A stretch of DNA of 52,992 bases. Source: Oscillospiraceae bacterium (GTDB lineage: Bacteria; Bacillota; Clostridia; Oscillospirales; Ruminococcaceae). This document shows, piece by piece, positions 6,917 to 15,137 of the stretch (positions are counted from its first letter, which is position 1; every line of letters starts with the position of its first letter). The translations under genes and the position numbers were made by a program. The DNA lies in assembly GCA_017438745.1 (NCBI GenBank), contig JAFRUS010000050.1, positions 1 to 52,992 on the forward strand. Direction: 5' to 3'. The notes beneath the pieces were generated by a model. The model worked only from the letters and a program-made list of their open reading frames with translations, was not told the origin of the DNA and did not search any database.

Positions 6917-8839
6917 TTATTTTGAAGGACCAAGCTTTGTGATCTTCTTTGAAAGATACTGTCTGATAGTTGCGAGGTCTGTAAGTGTTACCTTGCCGTC
7001 GCCGTCAACGTCAGCAGTTTTGATCTGGTCAGCTGTGAATTCCTTTTTGTCAACGAGTTTTACAGCCATTGTGGAAAGGTCTGTAACGTCTACAAGTCCG
7101 TCTCCGTTTACGTCACCGTAAACAACGCCGCCCTGGCTGTTTGCAGGAGTTTCTGTTGCTGCAGGTTCAGTCTTTGTAGTTGTTACTGGAGCGTCTGTAG
7201 TCTTCGGAGCATCAGTTGTTTTTGGTGCATCCGTTGTCTTAGGAGCGTCAGTTGTCTTTGGTGCATCTGTAGTTTTAGGTGCATCAGTTGTCTTTGGAGC
7301 GTCTGTAGTCTTCGGAGCATCAGTTGTCTTTGGCGCATCTGTAACCTTTGGTTCTTCAGTTGCCTTAGGAGCATCTGTTACCTTTGGAGTATCCGTTACC
7401 TTAGGTTCTGTTCTTGAAATAGTTCCGCCGTAGTATTCAGAAACTGAGATACCGTCCTTACCCATTGGTCTCTGGTGGTCAAGGCTGATGAAGCGGCCCT
7501 GTTCATCCTGCCAGAGTGCCTTTTCTACAAGAGCGTACTTTTCTTCATCCCATTTGCCGAAGTTGTCGTAAACAAGTCCGCCTGTATCGCCTGAGTTTTC
7601 ATTGAAGCACCAGAATGTATGGTTGATGTGGTGTTCGATCATAAGATCACGGAGACAGATCATCCATTTTGTGTTGTCGCCAGTAGGATCATTCTCTTTG
7701 TCGATGAATCCGCCCCATTCGCCCATGAGCAGAGGAGCAGTGTTATTTTCAATAAGATAGAACCAGTTGTCACGCCAGCAGTCCTCCATGAGTGTTTCAC
7801 TGTTGAAGTCCTTCTTGAACCATTCCTGTGCCCATACGAGCGGGCCGTAGTCGTGAGGTGAGTAAACGAGCTGGCTCTGGTATTTTCCAAGATCGATAGG
7901 GTAGTCCTTGGCGCCGCGGAAGTTACCGCCCCACCATGTTCCGTAGTAAGGCTGAGCGCTTGGATCATCGTAGTGAGCATAGTCTACTGAAGGGCTTGAC
8001 CAGTCAAATCCCTTTTCGAACTTAGGGTAAACTTCGATACCTTCTACCATGATAAGAAGGTTAGGGTTGATATCAAGAACAGCCTTTGCACCGCGTTCAG
8101 CAGCTCTCTTCCAGTTGTTCTTGTCATCTGAGTCATCCCACTTTGCAAAGTTGCCTTCGTCTGCCTTGCCGTGAGGTTCGTTCTTAAGGTCGATAGCGAT
8201 GATAGTATCGTCATCTTTATAGTAGTCGGTGAACCATTCAAGTGCTTCTACCCAGTCATCTTCAGAGAATTTGTCTGTATACCATACAGGAATCTGGTGA
8301 CCTGCTGAAGCTGTTTCAGCACTGTGGATATCGATCATGATCTTGATACCGTTTTCCTTGCACCACTGAACAGCCATGTTCCAGATGTCAAAGCTGTACT
8401 TGATCGCGCCTTCAGCAGCTTCACCGCTTACTGTGAGTTCAGGGTTTGAGTAAGGATTTACCTTGATGATGTCATCCGGTTTCTTTTCCTTCCAGCCGAG
8501 AAGTATTTCAGTTGACATAGGAACACGGAGAAGGTTGAATCCGCGGTCTGCGATGTCGTTAAGGCACTGGTGCATATTTGCTGACCATACGCCGTCAAAT
8601 ACCTGACTGCCTACGTTATAGCCGAACCAGTTACAACCGGTAAGCCATACTTCATTTCCGTTCATGTCGTAGAGCCTGTTTCCTTCAGCGTGGATCCAGT
8701 CGTCGTGACAGTCATCAGCTGCCTTTACAGAAACTGTATTTTCCGGTGCAGCTGTCTTATTCGCTGAAAAACTGCTTCCCAGAGTAGCTGTCATACCCAG
8801 GGCAAGAACCGCAGCAGTTATTCTTCTTATCGATTTCAT
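6917..8839 (-). CDS. Secreted GH5 endoglucanase with Thr/Pro linker and C-terminal dockerin
   Basis: 640 residues. A signal peptide (KSIRR, hydrophobic core, about 1-40) precedes a glycoside hydrolase family 5 barrel (about 45-465). The acid/base is Glu221 in LKNEPHG and the nucleophile is Glu374 in LLMGEWGG; HSAE and the VYSPHDYG segment also fit GH5. Residues about 480-570 form a linker of repeated PKTTDA units. The end is a type-I dockerin with calcium loops DVNGDGLVDVTD and DVDGDGKVTLTD. It should cut cellulose or a related beta-1,4-glucan while docked on a cellulosome scaffoldin. The ribosome site is a perfect AGGAGG; the promoter is at 8889-8917. An AraC regulator gene lies directly upstream on the same strand. 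Confidence 0.96.
   Translation of the reverse strand: MKSIRRITAAVLALGMTATLGSSFSANKTAAPENTVSVKAADDCHDDWIHAEGNRLYDMNGNEVWLTGCNWFGYNVGSQVFDGVWSANMHQCLNDIADRGFNLLRVPMSTEILLGWKEKKPDDIIKVNPYSNPELTVSGEAAEGAIKYSFDIWNMAVQWCKENGIKIMIDIHSAETASAGHQIPVWYTDKFSEDDWVEALEWFTDYYKDDDTIIAIDLKNEPHGKADEGNFAKWDDSDDKNNWKRAAERGAKAVLDINPNLLIMVEGIEVYPKFEKGFDWSSPSVDYAHYDDPSAQPYYGTWWGGNFRGAKDYPIDLGKYQSQLVYSPHDYGPLVWAQEWFKKDFNSETLMEDCWRDNWFYLIENNTAPLLMGEWGGFIDKENDPTGDNTKWMICLRDLMIEHHINHTFWCFNENSGDTGGLVYDNFGKWDEEKYALVEKALWQDEQGRFISLDHQRPMGKDGISVSEYYGGTISRTEPKVTDTPKVTDAPKATEEPKVTDAPKTTDAPKTTDAPKTTDAPKTTDAPKTTDAPKTTDAPKTTDAPKTTDAPVTTTKTEPAATETPANSQGGVVYGDVNGDGLVDVTDLSTMAVKLVDKKEFTADQIKTADVDGDGKVTLTDLATIRQYLSKKITKLGPSK
7183..7400 (-). 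repeat. Tandem 18-bp coding repeats of the cellulase linker
   Basis: About a dozen 18-bp units encode Pro-Lys-(Thr/Val)-Thr-Asp-Ala. The units differ at synonymous positions, so the array is older than a fresh expansion but could still vary in copy number. Confidence 0.85.
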
Positions 8840-8888
8840 TTCGTTTCCTCCTGTTAGATAGATGTGATAAGAATTTGTACGTACTTTA

Positions 8889-8930
8889 ATAGTAACTTAA
8901 AATGTAAAAAAAGTCAAGGAAAAATTGACT
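8889..8930 (-). promoter_or_regulatory. Cellulase promoter with inverted repeat at the -35 box
   Basis: Minus-strand TTGACT (8917-8912), 17-bp spacer, TACTAT (8894-8889). The -35 box is one arm of a perfect inverted repeat, AGTCAA at 8912-8917 and TTGACT at 8925-8930, a plausible regulator site. A cre-like GGAAAGCGCTGA lies upstream at 8944-8955; it differs from the CcpA consensus at about two key positions. Confidence 0.65.
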
Positions 8931-8966
8931 CGGGCTTAAATGTGGAAAGCGCTGATTAATGTATTA

Positions 8967-9734
8967 TTAACCGTTTTTGTCCGACAGTGAACGGAAAGGA
9001 TATTCATCACTGAAACGCGATCTGTACTGCATAGGTGTCATACCCGTGAACTTTCTGAATGCTGCAGAGAAGGCACTCTGTGATGAAAATCCCAGTGACG
9101 CTGTGATCTCAGAAATAGGAAAGTCGGAAAAGATAAGAATATTCTGTGCAGTGGTGATACGTGCTTTCATGATGAAGGCTTTTATCGGCATTTTCATTTC
9201 CCTGGCGAAAAGCTTGGAAAGATAGCTCGGATTAAGTTTTTCATGCTCAGCTGCCATTTCAAGAGTCAGATGTTCGCCGAGATTTTTATATATGAAGTCA
9301 ACAGTCCTTCGCACGTGCAGGGAAACACTGCCGGATTTCGTTATTTCACGCATTCTTGTGGCGAAGTCGATCATCATTTCTCCGGTGAGGTCGATTATCT
9401 CCTCCGGTTTTCTGCACTTGTCGCATCTTCTTATATATATGTCACTTAAAGTATATGCAATATCATGGTGCATCCCGCCGTCAATGCAGATCCTTGCGAT
9501 TATCCCTGTGCCGGTCACAAAGTGGTACTGATTGTTACGTAAAAGATCATCGGACAGCATCCCCTTGCCGTCATAGTAGTGATCTTTTATATATTCGTAG
9601 TTTTCCTTTACTTTTTCTACATTGCCGTTTTTTATGTCATCGTATCTGGAAAACTCGCTTTTGATCTCGGTACGTTTGAAATCTTCTTCCAGCTGAACGA
9701 AAAGCATGTAATTGAGTTCCTTGTTAGTATTCAT
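8967..9734 (-). CDS. AraC-family transcriptional regulator
   Basis: 255 residues. The C-terminal 100 residues hold two helix-turn-helix units of the AraC type: LTLEMAAEHEKLNPSYLSKL and FPISEITASLGFSSQSAFSA, then FRKFTGMTPMQYR. The N-terminal 150 residues are mostly helical, with a Cys-containing IRRCDKCRKPEE segment, and do not look like the usual sugar-binding cupin. Ribosome site GGGGTG. The gene lies directly upstream of the GH5 cellulase on the same strand and divergent from a MATE exporter. Either could be its target; control of the cellulase is inferred from position and the inverted repeat at its promoter. Confidence 0.9.
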   Translation of the reverse strand: MNTNKELNYMLFVQLEEDFKRTEIKSEFSRYDDIKNGNVEKVKENYEYIKDHYYDGKGMLSDDLLRNNQYHFVTGTGIIARICIDGGMHHDIAYTLSDIYIRRCDKCRKPEEIIDLTGEMMIDFATRMREITKSGSVSLHVRRTVDFIYKNLGEHLTLEMAAEHEKLNPSYLSKLFAREMKMPIKAFIMKARITTAQNILIFSDFPISEITASLGFSSQSAFSAAFRKFTGMTPMQYRSRFSDEYPFRSLSDKNG

Positions 9735-9983
9735 GATCTGTCACCCCATTTAGCAGATTCAGAAATCTATTTGCGTATACTATAACAATACCATATTTTC
9801 GATAAAAAAACAATAGATTTGATAGAACCGGACAGGCCTTCCGGATATAATAACAGTAGTTCAAAGATAAGAAAATCCGGGGAGCGGGCATAGTAAAAAT
9901 CTTGCCTGAGACTCTGTATCTGATCACATGATCAGCGGAAATATACGTTATCTTTGTAAACTAAAAATACAGGAGGGATCGGC

Positions 9984-11366
9984 ATGAATTCAACAACAGA
10001 TTTCACAAAAGGCAGTATAGGCAAAGTCATACTTAAGTTTTACTTCCCGATGCTTGCTACTGCCATGCTCCAGCAGTTCTACACTTTTGCTGATACCATG
10101 ATAGTAGGCAGAGGACTCGGCGACAACGCACTTGCAGCGGTAGGCAACATGTCTTCGCTCTGCTTCCTTATCGTAGGATTTTCGATGGGGCTTGCAAACG
10201 GCTTTTCAGTGCTTATAGCACAGAGGTTCGGCGAAAAGAATTATTCAATGCTTCGCTGTACTTTATTCTCAATGGTTATCCTATCGTTCGGAATGACTGT
10301 ACTGCTTACAGTACTGAGTACAGCATTTTTAAAGAAGACACTAATTCTTCTTCAGACCGACGAGATAATATTAAATGACAGTCTGATTTACGGCTATATA
10401 ATCTTCGGCGGACTTTTAGCTTCCATAACCTACAACGTAAGCGCAGGTATTCTCCGTTCTCTCGGAGACAGCCGCACACCGCTTACTGCGATTATCCTTT
10501 CATCAGTTATAAACATTATGCTTGACTGCTTCCTTATCTTCGTACTTCGCACAGGAGTAGGCGGAGCAGCAGCGGCAACTATTCTTTCACAGGTTATTTC
10601 TGCTGCAGTCTGCATAAGAAAACTCGTAAGCATAGACTTTTTAAAGATGGAAAAGGAAGAGAAAAAGTTTGATCTGGTTCTCAGCTTCAAGCTTCTTAAA
10701 AATGGGGTTCCTATGGCACTTATGAATTCCATCACAGCAGTGGGATGCATGGTAGTGCAGTATTTCGTAAACGGTCTCGGAGTTGCATTCACTTCAGCTT
10801 ATTCAGCATGCAGCAGATACATCAATCTCTTCATGCAGCCGGCATGCACGGCAGGTTATACCATCTCAGCATTTACCGGTCAGAACTACGGAGCAAAAGA
10901 GTTTGACCGTATAAGAGGCGGACTTCGTGTATGCCTTGCCATCGCCGGTGTTTCATATCTTATCTTCGGCTCACTCATGTTCTTCATGCCTGTAAGACTT
11001 GCATCAATTCTTCTTTCAGGTGATGAACAGATCTCATATGCTTCTCAGTTCCTGCCTGTATGCGGCGTGATGCTTTTCGCAGTTGATATGCTTTTCGTTT
11101 ATCGCAGTGCAGTACAGAGCATGGGATTCCCGCTTGTACCGATGATCTCTGGTATAGTTGAGATGGTTCTCAGAATAGGGGCTATTTCGATACTTATCGG
11201 AAGTCTTGGATTCCGTGCCACAGCTTTTGCTGAAATATGTGCATGGACAGGAGCGCTTTTACTCAACCTTACAGCGTTCTATGCAATATTCTCAAGAGAA
11301 CGCAGAAATGCGGTAGTACACAGCACAGGAAAACATCATACCCGCAGATACAAAACGGCATGTTAA
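9984..11366 (+). CDS. MATE-family efflux transporter
   Basis: 460 residues with about twelve membrane helices. The N terminus (GKVILKFYFPMLATAMLQQFYTFADTMIVGR) is the standard MATE opening, repeated near the middle (LLKNGVPMALMNSITAVGCMVVQ). Such carriers export drugs or metabolites by Na or proton antiport. The ribosome site is AGGAGGG, six bases before the ATG. The 249-bp upstream gap to the divergent AraC gene contains TATAAT at 9846-9851 without a good -35 box, and a small hairpin (CTGATC/GATCAG). It belongs to the VmrA/NorM-like branch, is distinct in sequence from the second MATE at 11487, and faces it. Confidence 0.93.
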   Translation: MNSTTDFTKGSIGKVILKFYFPMLATAMLQQFYTFADTMIVGRGLGDNALAAVGNMSSLCFLIVGFSMGLANGFSVLIAQRFGEKNYSMLRCTLFSMVILSFGMTVLLTVLSTAFLKKTLILLQTDEIILNDSLIYGYIIFGGLLASITYNVSAGILRSLGDSRTPLTAIILSSVINIMLDCFLIFVLRTGVGGAAAATILSQVISAAVCIRKLVSIDFLKMEKEEKKFDLVLSFKLLKNGVPMALMNSITAVGCMVVQYFVNGLGVAFTSAYSACSRYINLFMQPACTAGYTISAFTGQNYGAKEFDRIRGGLRVCLAIAGVSYLIFGSLMFFMPVRLASILLSGDEQISYASQFLPVCGVMLFAVDMLFVYRSAVQSMGFPLVPMISGIVEMVLRIGAISILIGSLGFRATAFAEICAWTGALLLNLTAFYAIFSRERRNAVVHSTGKHHTRRYKTAC

Positions 11367-11437
11367 TAACGCATCATCGTTTAATTCGAAAAATGATATC
11401 CAGAAACCGCTTAAGATAAATACTATCACCCTAAACT

Positions 11438-11486
11438 GCAGAACGCCGTACCGGAAACCTTTAAGGAGAGCGGTACGGCGTTCTGC
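11438..11486. terminator. Shared bidirectional terminator between the two MATE genes
   Basis: A perfect 16-bp stem (11438-11453 with 11471-11486) and a 17-base loop. It ends one base before the stop of the minus-strand MATE gene. T-runs are poor, so it may act partly as a transcription block. Confidence 0.75.
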
Positions 11487-12866
11487 TTATACTGTAAGAT
11501 TTTTCAGCCATCGTTCTTTCTTAAGCCATAAGTGGAATACGATAACTTTGATAAGGTCGATGAGTTTTACACCAAGATAAAGTACAACAGGACCAAAATC
11601 GGTACAGAATCCAATGATGAAAACAAGAGGGATCATGACGAAGATCGTTATGAGTGAATCGGCGACGGCGCCCATTTTTGTGTCGCCGCCTGAGCGGGAT
11701 ACAGCGATCTGCGTGTTCATGTAGACCCATATTGGCATGAAGCAGGACATGAGTATTACCATGCTTCGTGAAATGCTTAAAGCACTTTCACTGAGTTTTC
11801 CGTAAAACACAGGGATCATGAATGTTGTTCCGAAACCAAATAATGACATGAAAACACCGAAAACAGCAGACCCGGAAAGCAGCCAGGTTTTCTGACGGCG
11901 TGCCAGTTCAAGATCTCCGGCACCGAGTGTTTTCCCGAGTATTACGCCTGTTGCAGAGTAGATACCGCCGAAGGCAACGAAGAACAGGTTAGCAATCGAG
12001 AAGCTTGATGCCATTCCTGAAACGACATCCGCACCGCCTTTGCCGTTATAGACAGCGGTTGTGACAGTTTCTGAAAGTACCCATACCATTTCGCAGAAGA
12101 GTACAAGTAAGCCCTTTTTGAGAATTCTGCGGAACAGTGCAAAGTCCACGCGGAAGAATTCTGAAAGTTTAACTGCAAATTCAGGCTTCTGCGTAATGTA
12201 GACGAGAGCGAAAATGACAAACTCTAGGGAACGTGCAATTACCGTAGCGGTCGCAGCTCCGCGGACTCCGAGTTTCGGAAATCCGAGATTTCCGTATATG
12301 AGAAGCCAGTTGAAAAGTGTGTTTGTAGCAGTAGCGGCAATTGTTACAGCCAGCGGAATCTTTACTTTTCCGAGGTCACGGAGAGAACTTGCTGTACAAA
12401 CTGAAAATGTCATAGGAAGTCCCGTGAAGAACATGATGTTCATGTATTTTACTGCTTCGTCAAGAATCAGGTCTGCTTCAGTGTTTCCTATAAGCATCAG
12501 AGAAAGTACCTTTCGCGGAAAGACTATGCAGACTAATAAAAATGGGATGAAGGCTGCAAGCCCCATTATAAGCTTGAAGATGAACGCCTGTTTCATTCCG
12601 CCTTTGTCTTTCGCACCGAAGAACTGCGTCATGAAGATACCGCCTGCCATGGCTATTGCATTAAGATAGACCATAAATACAAACAGCACCTGTCCTGCGA
12701 CGTTTACACCGGACATGGATATGTCACCGAGGCCTGATACCATGAAGTTGTCGATTAGCGACACAAGGTTCTGAATAAGCTGCTGGAGCATTATAGGGAC
12801 GGCAATTTTAAGTGCGTTGCCGTAAAATATTCCTGATCCGAATAGTTTTCTTTTGTCCTGTTTCAT
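11487..12866 (-). CDS. MATE-family efflux transporter
   Basis: 459 residues and about twelve membrane helices. It begins GNALKIAVPIMLQQLIQNLVSLIDNFMVSGLG, the MATE N-terminal signature, and has the second-half counterpart (RRILKKGLLVLFCEMVWVLSE). Expected to export small molecules by cation antiport; the substrate is unknown. Ribosome site AGAGGAAA. It is driven by a promoter at 12987-13015, with repeat copy C in its leader. Not a recent duplicate of the gene at 9984, since the two diverge along their whole length. Confidence 0.93.
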   Translation of the reverse strand: MKQDKRKLFGSGIFYGNALKIAVPIMLQQLIQNLVSLIDNFMVSGLGDISMSGVNVAGQVLFVFMVYLNAIAMAGGIFMTQFFGAKDKGGMKQAFIFKLIMGLAAFIPFLLVCIVFPRKVLSLMLIGNTEADLILDEAVKYMNIMFFTGLPMTFSVCTASSLRDLGKVKIPLAVTIAATATNTLFNWLLIYGNLGFPKLGVRGAATATVIARSLEFVIFALVYITQKPEFAVKLSEFFRVDFALFRRILKKGLLVLFCEMVWVLSETVTTAVYNGKGGADVVSGMASSFSIANLFFVAFGGIYSATGVILGKTLGAGDLELARRQKTWLLSGSAVFGVFMSLFGFGTTFMIPVFYGKLSESALSISRSMVILMSCFMPIWVYMNTQIAVSRSGGDTKMGAVADSLITIFVMIPLVFIIGFCTDFGPVVLYLGVKLIDLIKVIVFHLWLKKERWLKNLTV

Positions 12867-12895
12867 TTTTGTTTCCTCTTTATTTTTTTAAATTT

Positions 12896-12962
12896 ACGCT
12901 GATCGATATATATTTCTGTGCGGAGAACGGAACCAAGCCGGTTTTCCAAATGAATCAGCGTT
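12896..12962. repeat. Intergenic palindromic repeat, copy C
   Basis: 67 bp bounded by ACGCTGAT (12896-12903) and ATCAGCGTT (12954-12962), with AACCGG-type inner arms. Reverse-complemented it follows the same order of blocks as copy D at 45394: AACGCTGAT, CATTT, ACCGG, CCGCACAGA, ATCAGYGT. It lies in the leader of the MATE gene at 11487. The 301 bp from 12867 to 13167 otherwise hold only two divergent promoters. Confidence 0.75.
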
Positions 12963-12986
12963 ATTTCGATTGTCGTGTAGCTATTT

Positions 12987-13015
12987 ATGATAACACAGAT
13001 AGGTGGTACTGTCAA
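12987..13015 (-). promoter_or_regulatory. Promoter of the MATE gene at 11487
   Basis: Minus-strand TTGACA (13015-13010), 17-bp spacer, TATCAT (12992-12987). The leader is about 115 bases and contains repeat copy C. Confidence 0.75.
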
Positions 13016-13056
13016 TAGAATTTTTGAAAAATATTCTGTTCAATATAAAAATATGA

Positions 13057-13085
13057 TTGACTGCAAAGTGGAAATGGTTTATAAT
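13057..13085 (+). promoter_or_regulatory. Promoter of the CAP-dockerin gene
   Basis: TTGACT (13057-13062), 17-bp spacer, TATAAT (13080-13085). The -35 begins at a TTG that could be mistaken for a start codon of a longer reading frame; the promoter rules that start out. Confidence 0.85.
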
Positions 13086-13167
13086 TAGTGATATAAACAA
13101 TCGGATCATCTTTGATAAATTAAAAATTATAAAAATGCTACAATGGATTGTACAGGGGGAAAAGTTT

Positions 13168-14370
13168 ATGAAGGGAAAATGTGCGGTGTTTATAGCTGCA
13201 TTGCTTATTGGGATGACGGCGGTTTCAGATTATGATCCGTCAGGTGTTTCAGTTATTCAGACTGTTTCAGCTGCATCCGGTGTAACGGTCGCTGTACATA
13301 CTAAAGAGGAAATAGTCGAGTATTACAGGACGCATCCGTTTTCGACAAGTAAAAAAGATGAGTATGCTTCGGAACCGTCACTTGAATCACCGTATTCTGC
13401 TGGAAAACTGACTGATGAATCAGTTCAGAACGGACTTAATGCTCTTAATTTTGTAAGGTATGTTGCCGGACTTGATGAAGTAAAAATAAAGGAAGAGTAC
13501 TGTACTCTTACCCAGGCAGCATCACTGGTGAATGCCATGAACGGTGGTATATCTCATTTTCCGGAAAGACCGTCCGGACTGACTGACGAACTGTATGATA
13601 CAGGATGTCAGGGTGCAGGATCTTCAAATCTGGCTGACGGTTACAGTAATGTTGCTTCCAGTATTATCGAAGGTTATATGAGTGACAACTATTCATCTCT
13701 TATTCCGATAATGGGACACAGAAGATGGTGCCTTAATCCGTCCATGCAGTACACCGGATTCGGTGAAGTCGGCAGATACGGAGCTATGTATGCATTTGAC
13801 AATTTCAGCGGAAAAACCGATGTTTCCGGAGTATGCTGGCCGGCTCAGAATATGCCTGTCGAACTCTGCCATGATGATTACATCTGGACTTATTCAAGAG
13901 GTAAAGAGGTAAACGGCGGCTCTGTAAAGGTGAAACTTACAAGAAAATCAGACTCAAAAACATGGAATCTGTATTCAGGCTCATCTGAGGGAGATTTTTA
14001 TGTAAACAACGATGGTTACGGCCGCAAGGGATGCATAATATTCCGTCCGCGTAATGTTTCCTACAGTGCAGGTGACGTTTTTGATGTAAATATCACTGGA
14101 GCAGATACGGAAATAAACTACACTGTTACGTTTTTCGATATGAACAATGTTCAGTCAGAACCTGAGGAGCCGGTAAAGTCAGAACCTGAGGAAACAGTTA
14201 ATGGTGATATCGACGGCAACGGTTCTGTATCTACATGTGATCTGATCATGATCAGGAAATATATAATCGGGTCAGACCGTTCTGTTTCAGCATCTGCGGC
14301 AGACATAAACGGTGACGGATCTGTTGATATGAAAGACTTCCTTGCAGTAAAGGAAATTCTTATGCAGTGA
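13168..14370 (+). CDS. Secreted CAP/SCP-domain protein with dockerin
   Basis: 400 residues from the ATG at 13168, chosen for its GGGGGA ribosome site and signal peptide (KGKCAVFIAALLIGMTAV). The middle is a CAP (SCP/PR-1) domain: ALNFVRYVAGLDEV, QAASLVNAMNGGISHFP, and GHRRWCLNPSMQYTGFG with the family's His and Trp. CAP proteins are secreted, often stable structural or binding proteins; enzymatic activity is seldom shown. A short SEPEEPVKSEPEE linker leads to a type-I dockerin with loops DIDGNGSVSTCD and DINGDGSVDMKD. It should attach to the cellulosome and lie outside the cell. The role could be wall or plant-surface binding; this is inference. Confidence 0.9.
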   Translation: MKGKCAVFIAALLIGMTAVSDYDPSGVSVIQTVSAASGVTVAVHTKEEIVEYYRTHPFSTSKKDEYASEPSLESPYSAGKLTDESVQNGLNALNFVRYVAGLDEVKIKEEYCTLTQAASLVNAMNGGISHFPERPSGLTDELYDTGCQGAGSSNLADGYSNVASSIIEGYMSDNYSSLIPIMGHRRWCLNPSMQYTGFGEVGRYGAMYAFDNFSGKTDVSGVCWPAQNMPVELCHDDYIWTYSRGKEVNGGSVKVKLTRKSDSKTWNLYSGSSEGDFYVNNDGYGRKGCIIFRPRNVSYSAGDVFDVNITGADTEINYTVTFFDMNNVQSEPEEPVKSEPEETVNGDIDGNGSVSTCDLIMIRKYIIGSDRSVSASAADINGDGSVDMKDFLAVKEILMQ

Positions 14371-14387
14371 TTATTTTATTTATAAAC

Positions 14388-14416
14388 TTGACATTTTAAG
14401 ATCATTCAGTTAAGAT
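14388..14416 (+). promoter_or_regulatory. Promoter of the pyrophosphatase gene
   Basis: TTGACA (14388-14393), 17-bp spacer, TAAGAT (14411-14416), leader of about 28 bases. Confidence 0.8.
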
Positions 14417-14449
14417 ATAGATGTAATTATTTAAACGGGAGATGGTCAC

Positions 14450-14992
14450 ATGAACATTTGGCACGACATTGACGAAGAAAGAATCAAACCACGCGACTTT
14501 ATTTCAGTAATTGAAATTTCAAAAGGCTGCAATCAGAAATATGAACTTGACAAGAAAACCGGTATGCTTATGCTTGACCGAATTCTTTTTACTGCGACAC
14601 ATTATCCGATGAATTACGGATTTATTCCGAGAACGTTCGGTGATGACAAGGATCCTCTTGACGTACTTCTTCTGTGTTCAGAAAGAATTGAACCTCTTAC
14701 ACTGGTAAGAAGTTTTCCAATCGGTGTAATGTATATGGAAGACGGTGGAATGGGTGATGAAAAGATCATAGCCATCCCGTTCGGAGATCCTACTTATTCA
14801 GGATACAAGGATGTCAATGAACTTCCGGAACATATTTTCGGAGAACTTAAACATTTCTTCTCCGTTTACAAGCAGCTCGAAAACAAGAAGGTCACCGAAG
14901 TTAAGAACATAGGCGGACCTGAAGAGGCTGTAGCAGTTATAGAAAATGCAATGCATAATTACAAGGATAAATTCTGCGGCGGTGCTTACTGA
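14450..14992 (+). CDS. ppa: Family I inorganic pyrophosphatase
   Basis: 180 residues, usual length. It carries the family I signature with three metal-binding aspartates, DDKDPLDVLL (about residues 64-73), preceded by YPMNYGFIPRTFGD. It splits pyrophosphate to two phosphates in the cytoplasm and so pulls biosynthetic reactions forward. Own promoter and a strong terminator make it monocistronic. Confidence 0.95.
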   Translation: MNIWHDIDEERIKPRDFISVIEISKGCNQKYELDKKTGMLMLDRILFTATHYPMNYGFIPRTFGDDKDPLDVLLLCSERIEPLTLVRSFPIGVMYMEDGGMGDEKIIAIPFGDPTYSGYKDVNELPEHIFGELKHFFSVYKQLENKKVTEVKNIGGPEEAVAVIENAMHNYKDKFCGGAY

Positions 14993-15013
14993 TAATACCT
15001 AATAATAAAAATT

Positions 15014-15050
15014 ACGGGACAGATGAGATAATTCATCTGTCCCGTTTGTT
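15014..15050 (+). terminator. Terminator of the pyrophosphatase gene
   Basis: A 13-bp perfect stem (15014-15026 with 15033-15045), a six-base loop and a TTGTTTTG tail. Confidence 0.9.
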
Positions 15051-15054
15051 TTGT

Positions 15055-15130
15055 AAATCAGCGTGGAGTACGGGGCGAAGCCCCGCTGTGTCCTCACTAC
15101 AGCAAGCCGGATTGCTGATTTAATCAGTGT
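15055..15130. repeat. Intergenic palindromic repeat, copy B
   Basis: AAATCAGCGTGG, AGTA, then the perfect hairpin CGGGGCGAAGCCCCG (15071-15085), a small AGCAA/TTGCT hairpin, and a closing CTGATT/AATCAG palindrome with AGTGTT. It matches copy A (6820-6906) over about 31 bp. It ends 8 bp before the stop of the minus-strand ATPase gene and may serve as its terminator. Confidence 0.78.
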
Positions 15131-15137
15131 TTATACT

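Noticed and set aside
7183..7400. Regular short repeats that could suggest a CRISPR array
   Set aside because: They are 18-bp coding units of the cellulase linker with no unique spacers.
7660..7980. Minus-strand 106-codon frame inside the cellulase gene
   Set aside because: It lies wholly within the GH5 catalytic domain in another frame and has no ribosome site.
9735..9983. Possible riboswitch ahead of the MATE gene
   Set aside because: Only short hairpins are present; I could not match guanidine, PreQ1 or other known MATE-linked riboswitch cores.
13057..13167. Upstream TTG start giving a 437-residue CAP protein
   Set aside because: The TTG is the -35 box of a TTGACT-17-TATAAT promoter and the signal peptide starts at 13168.
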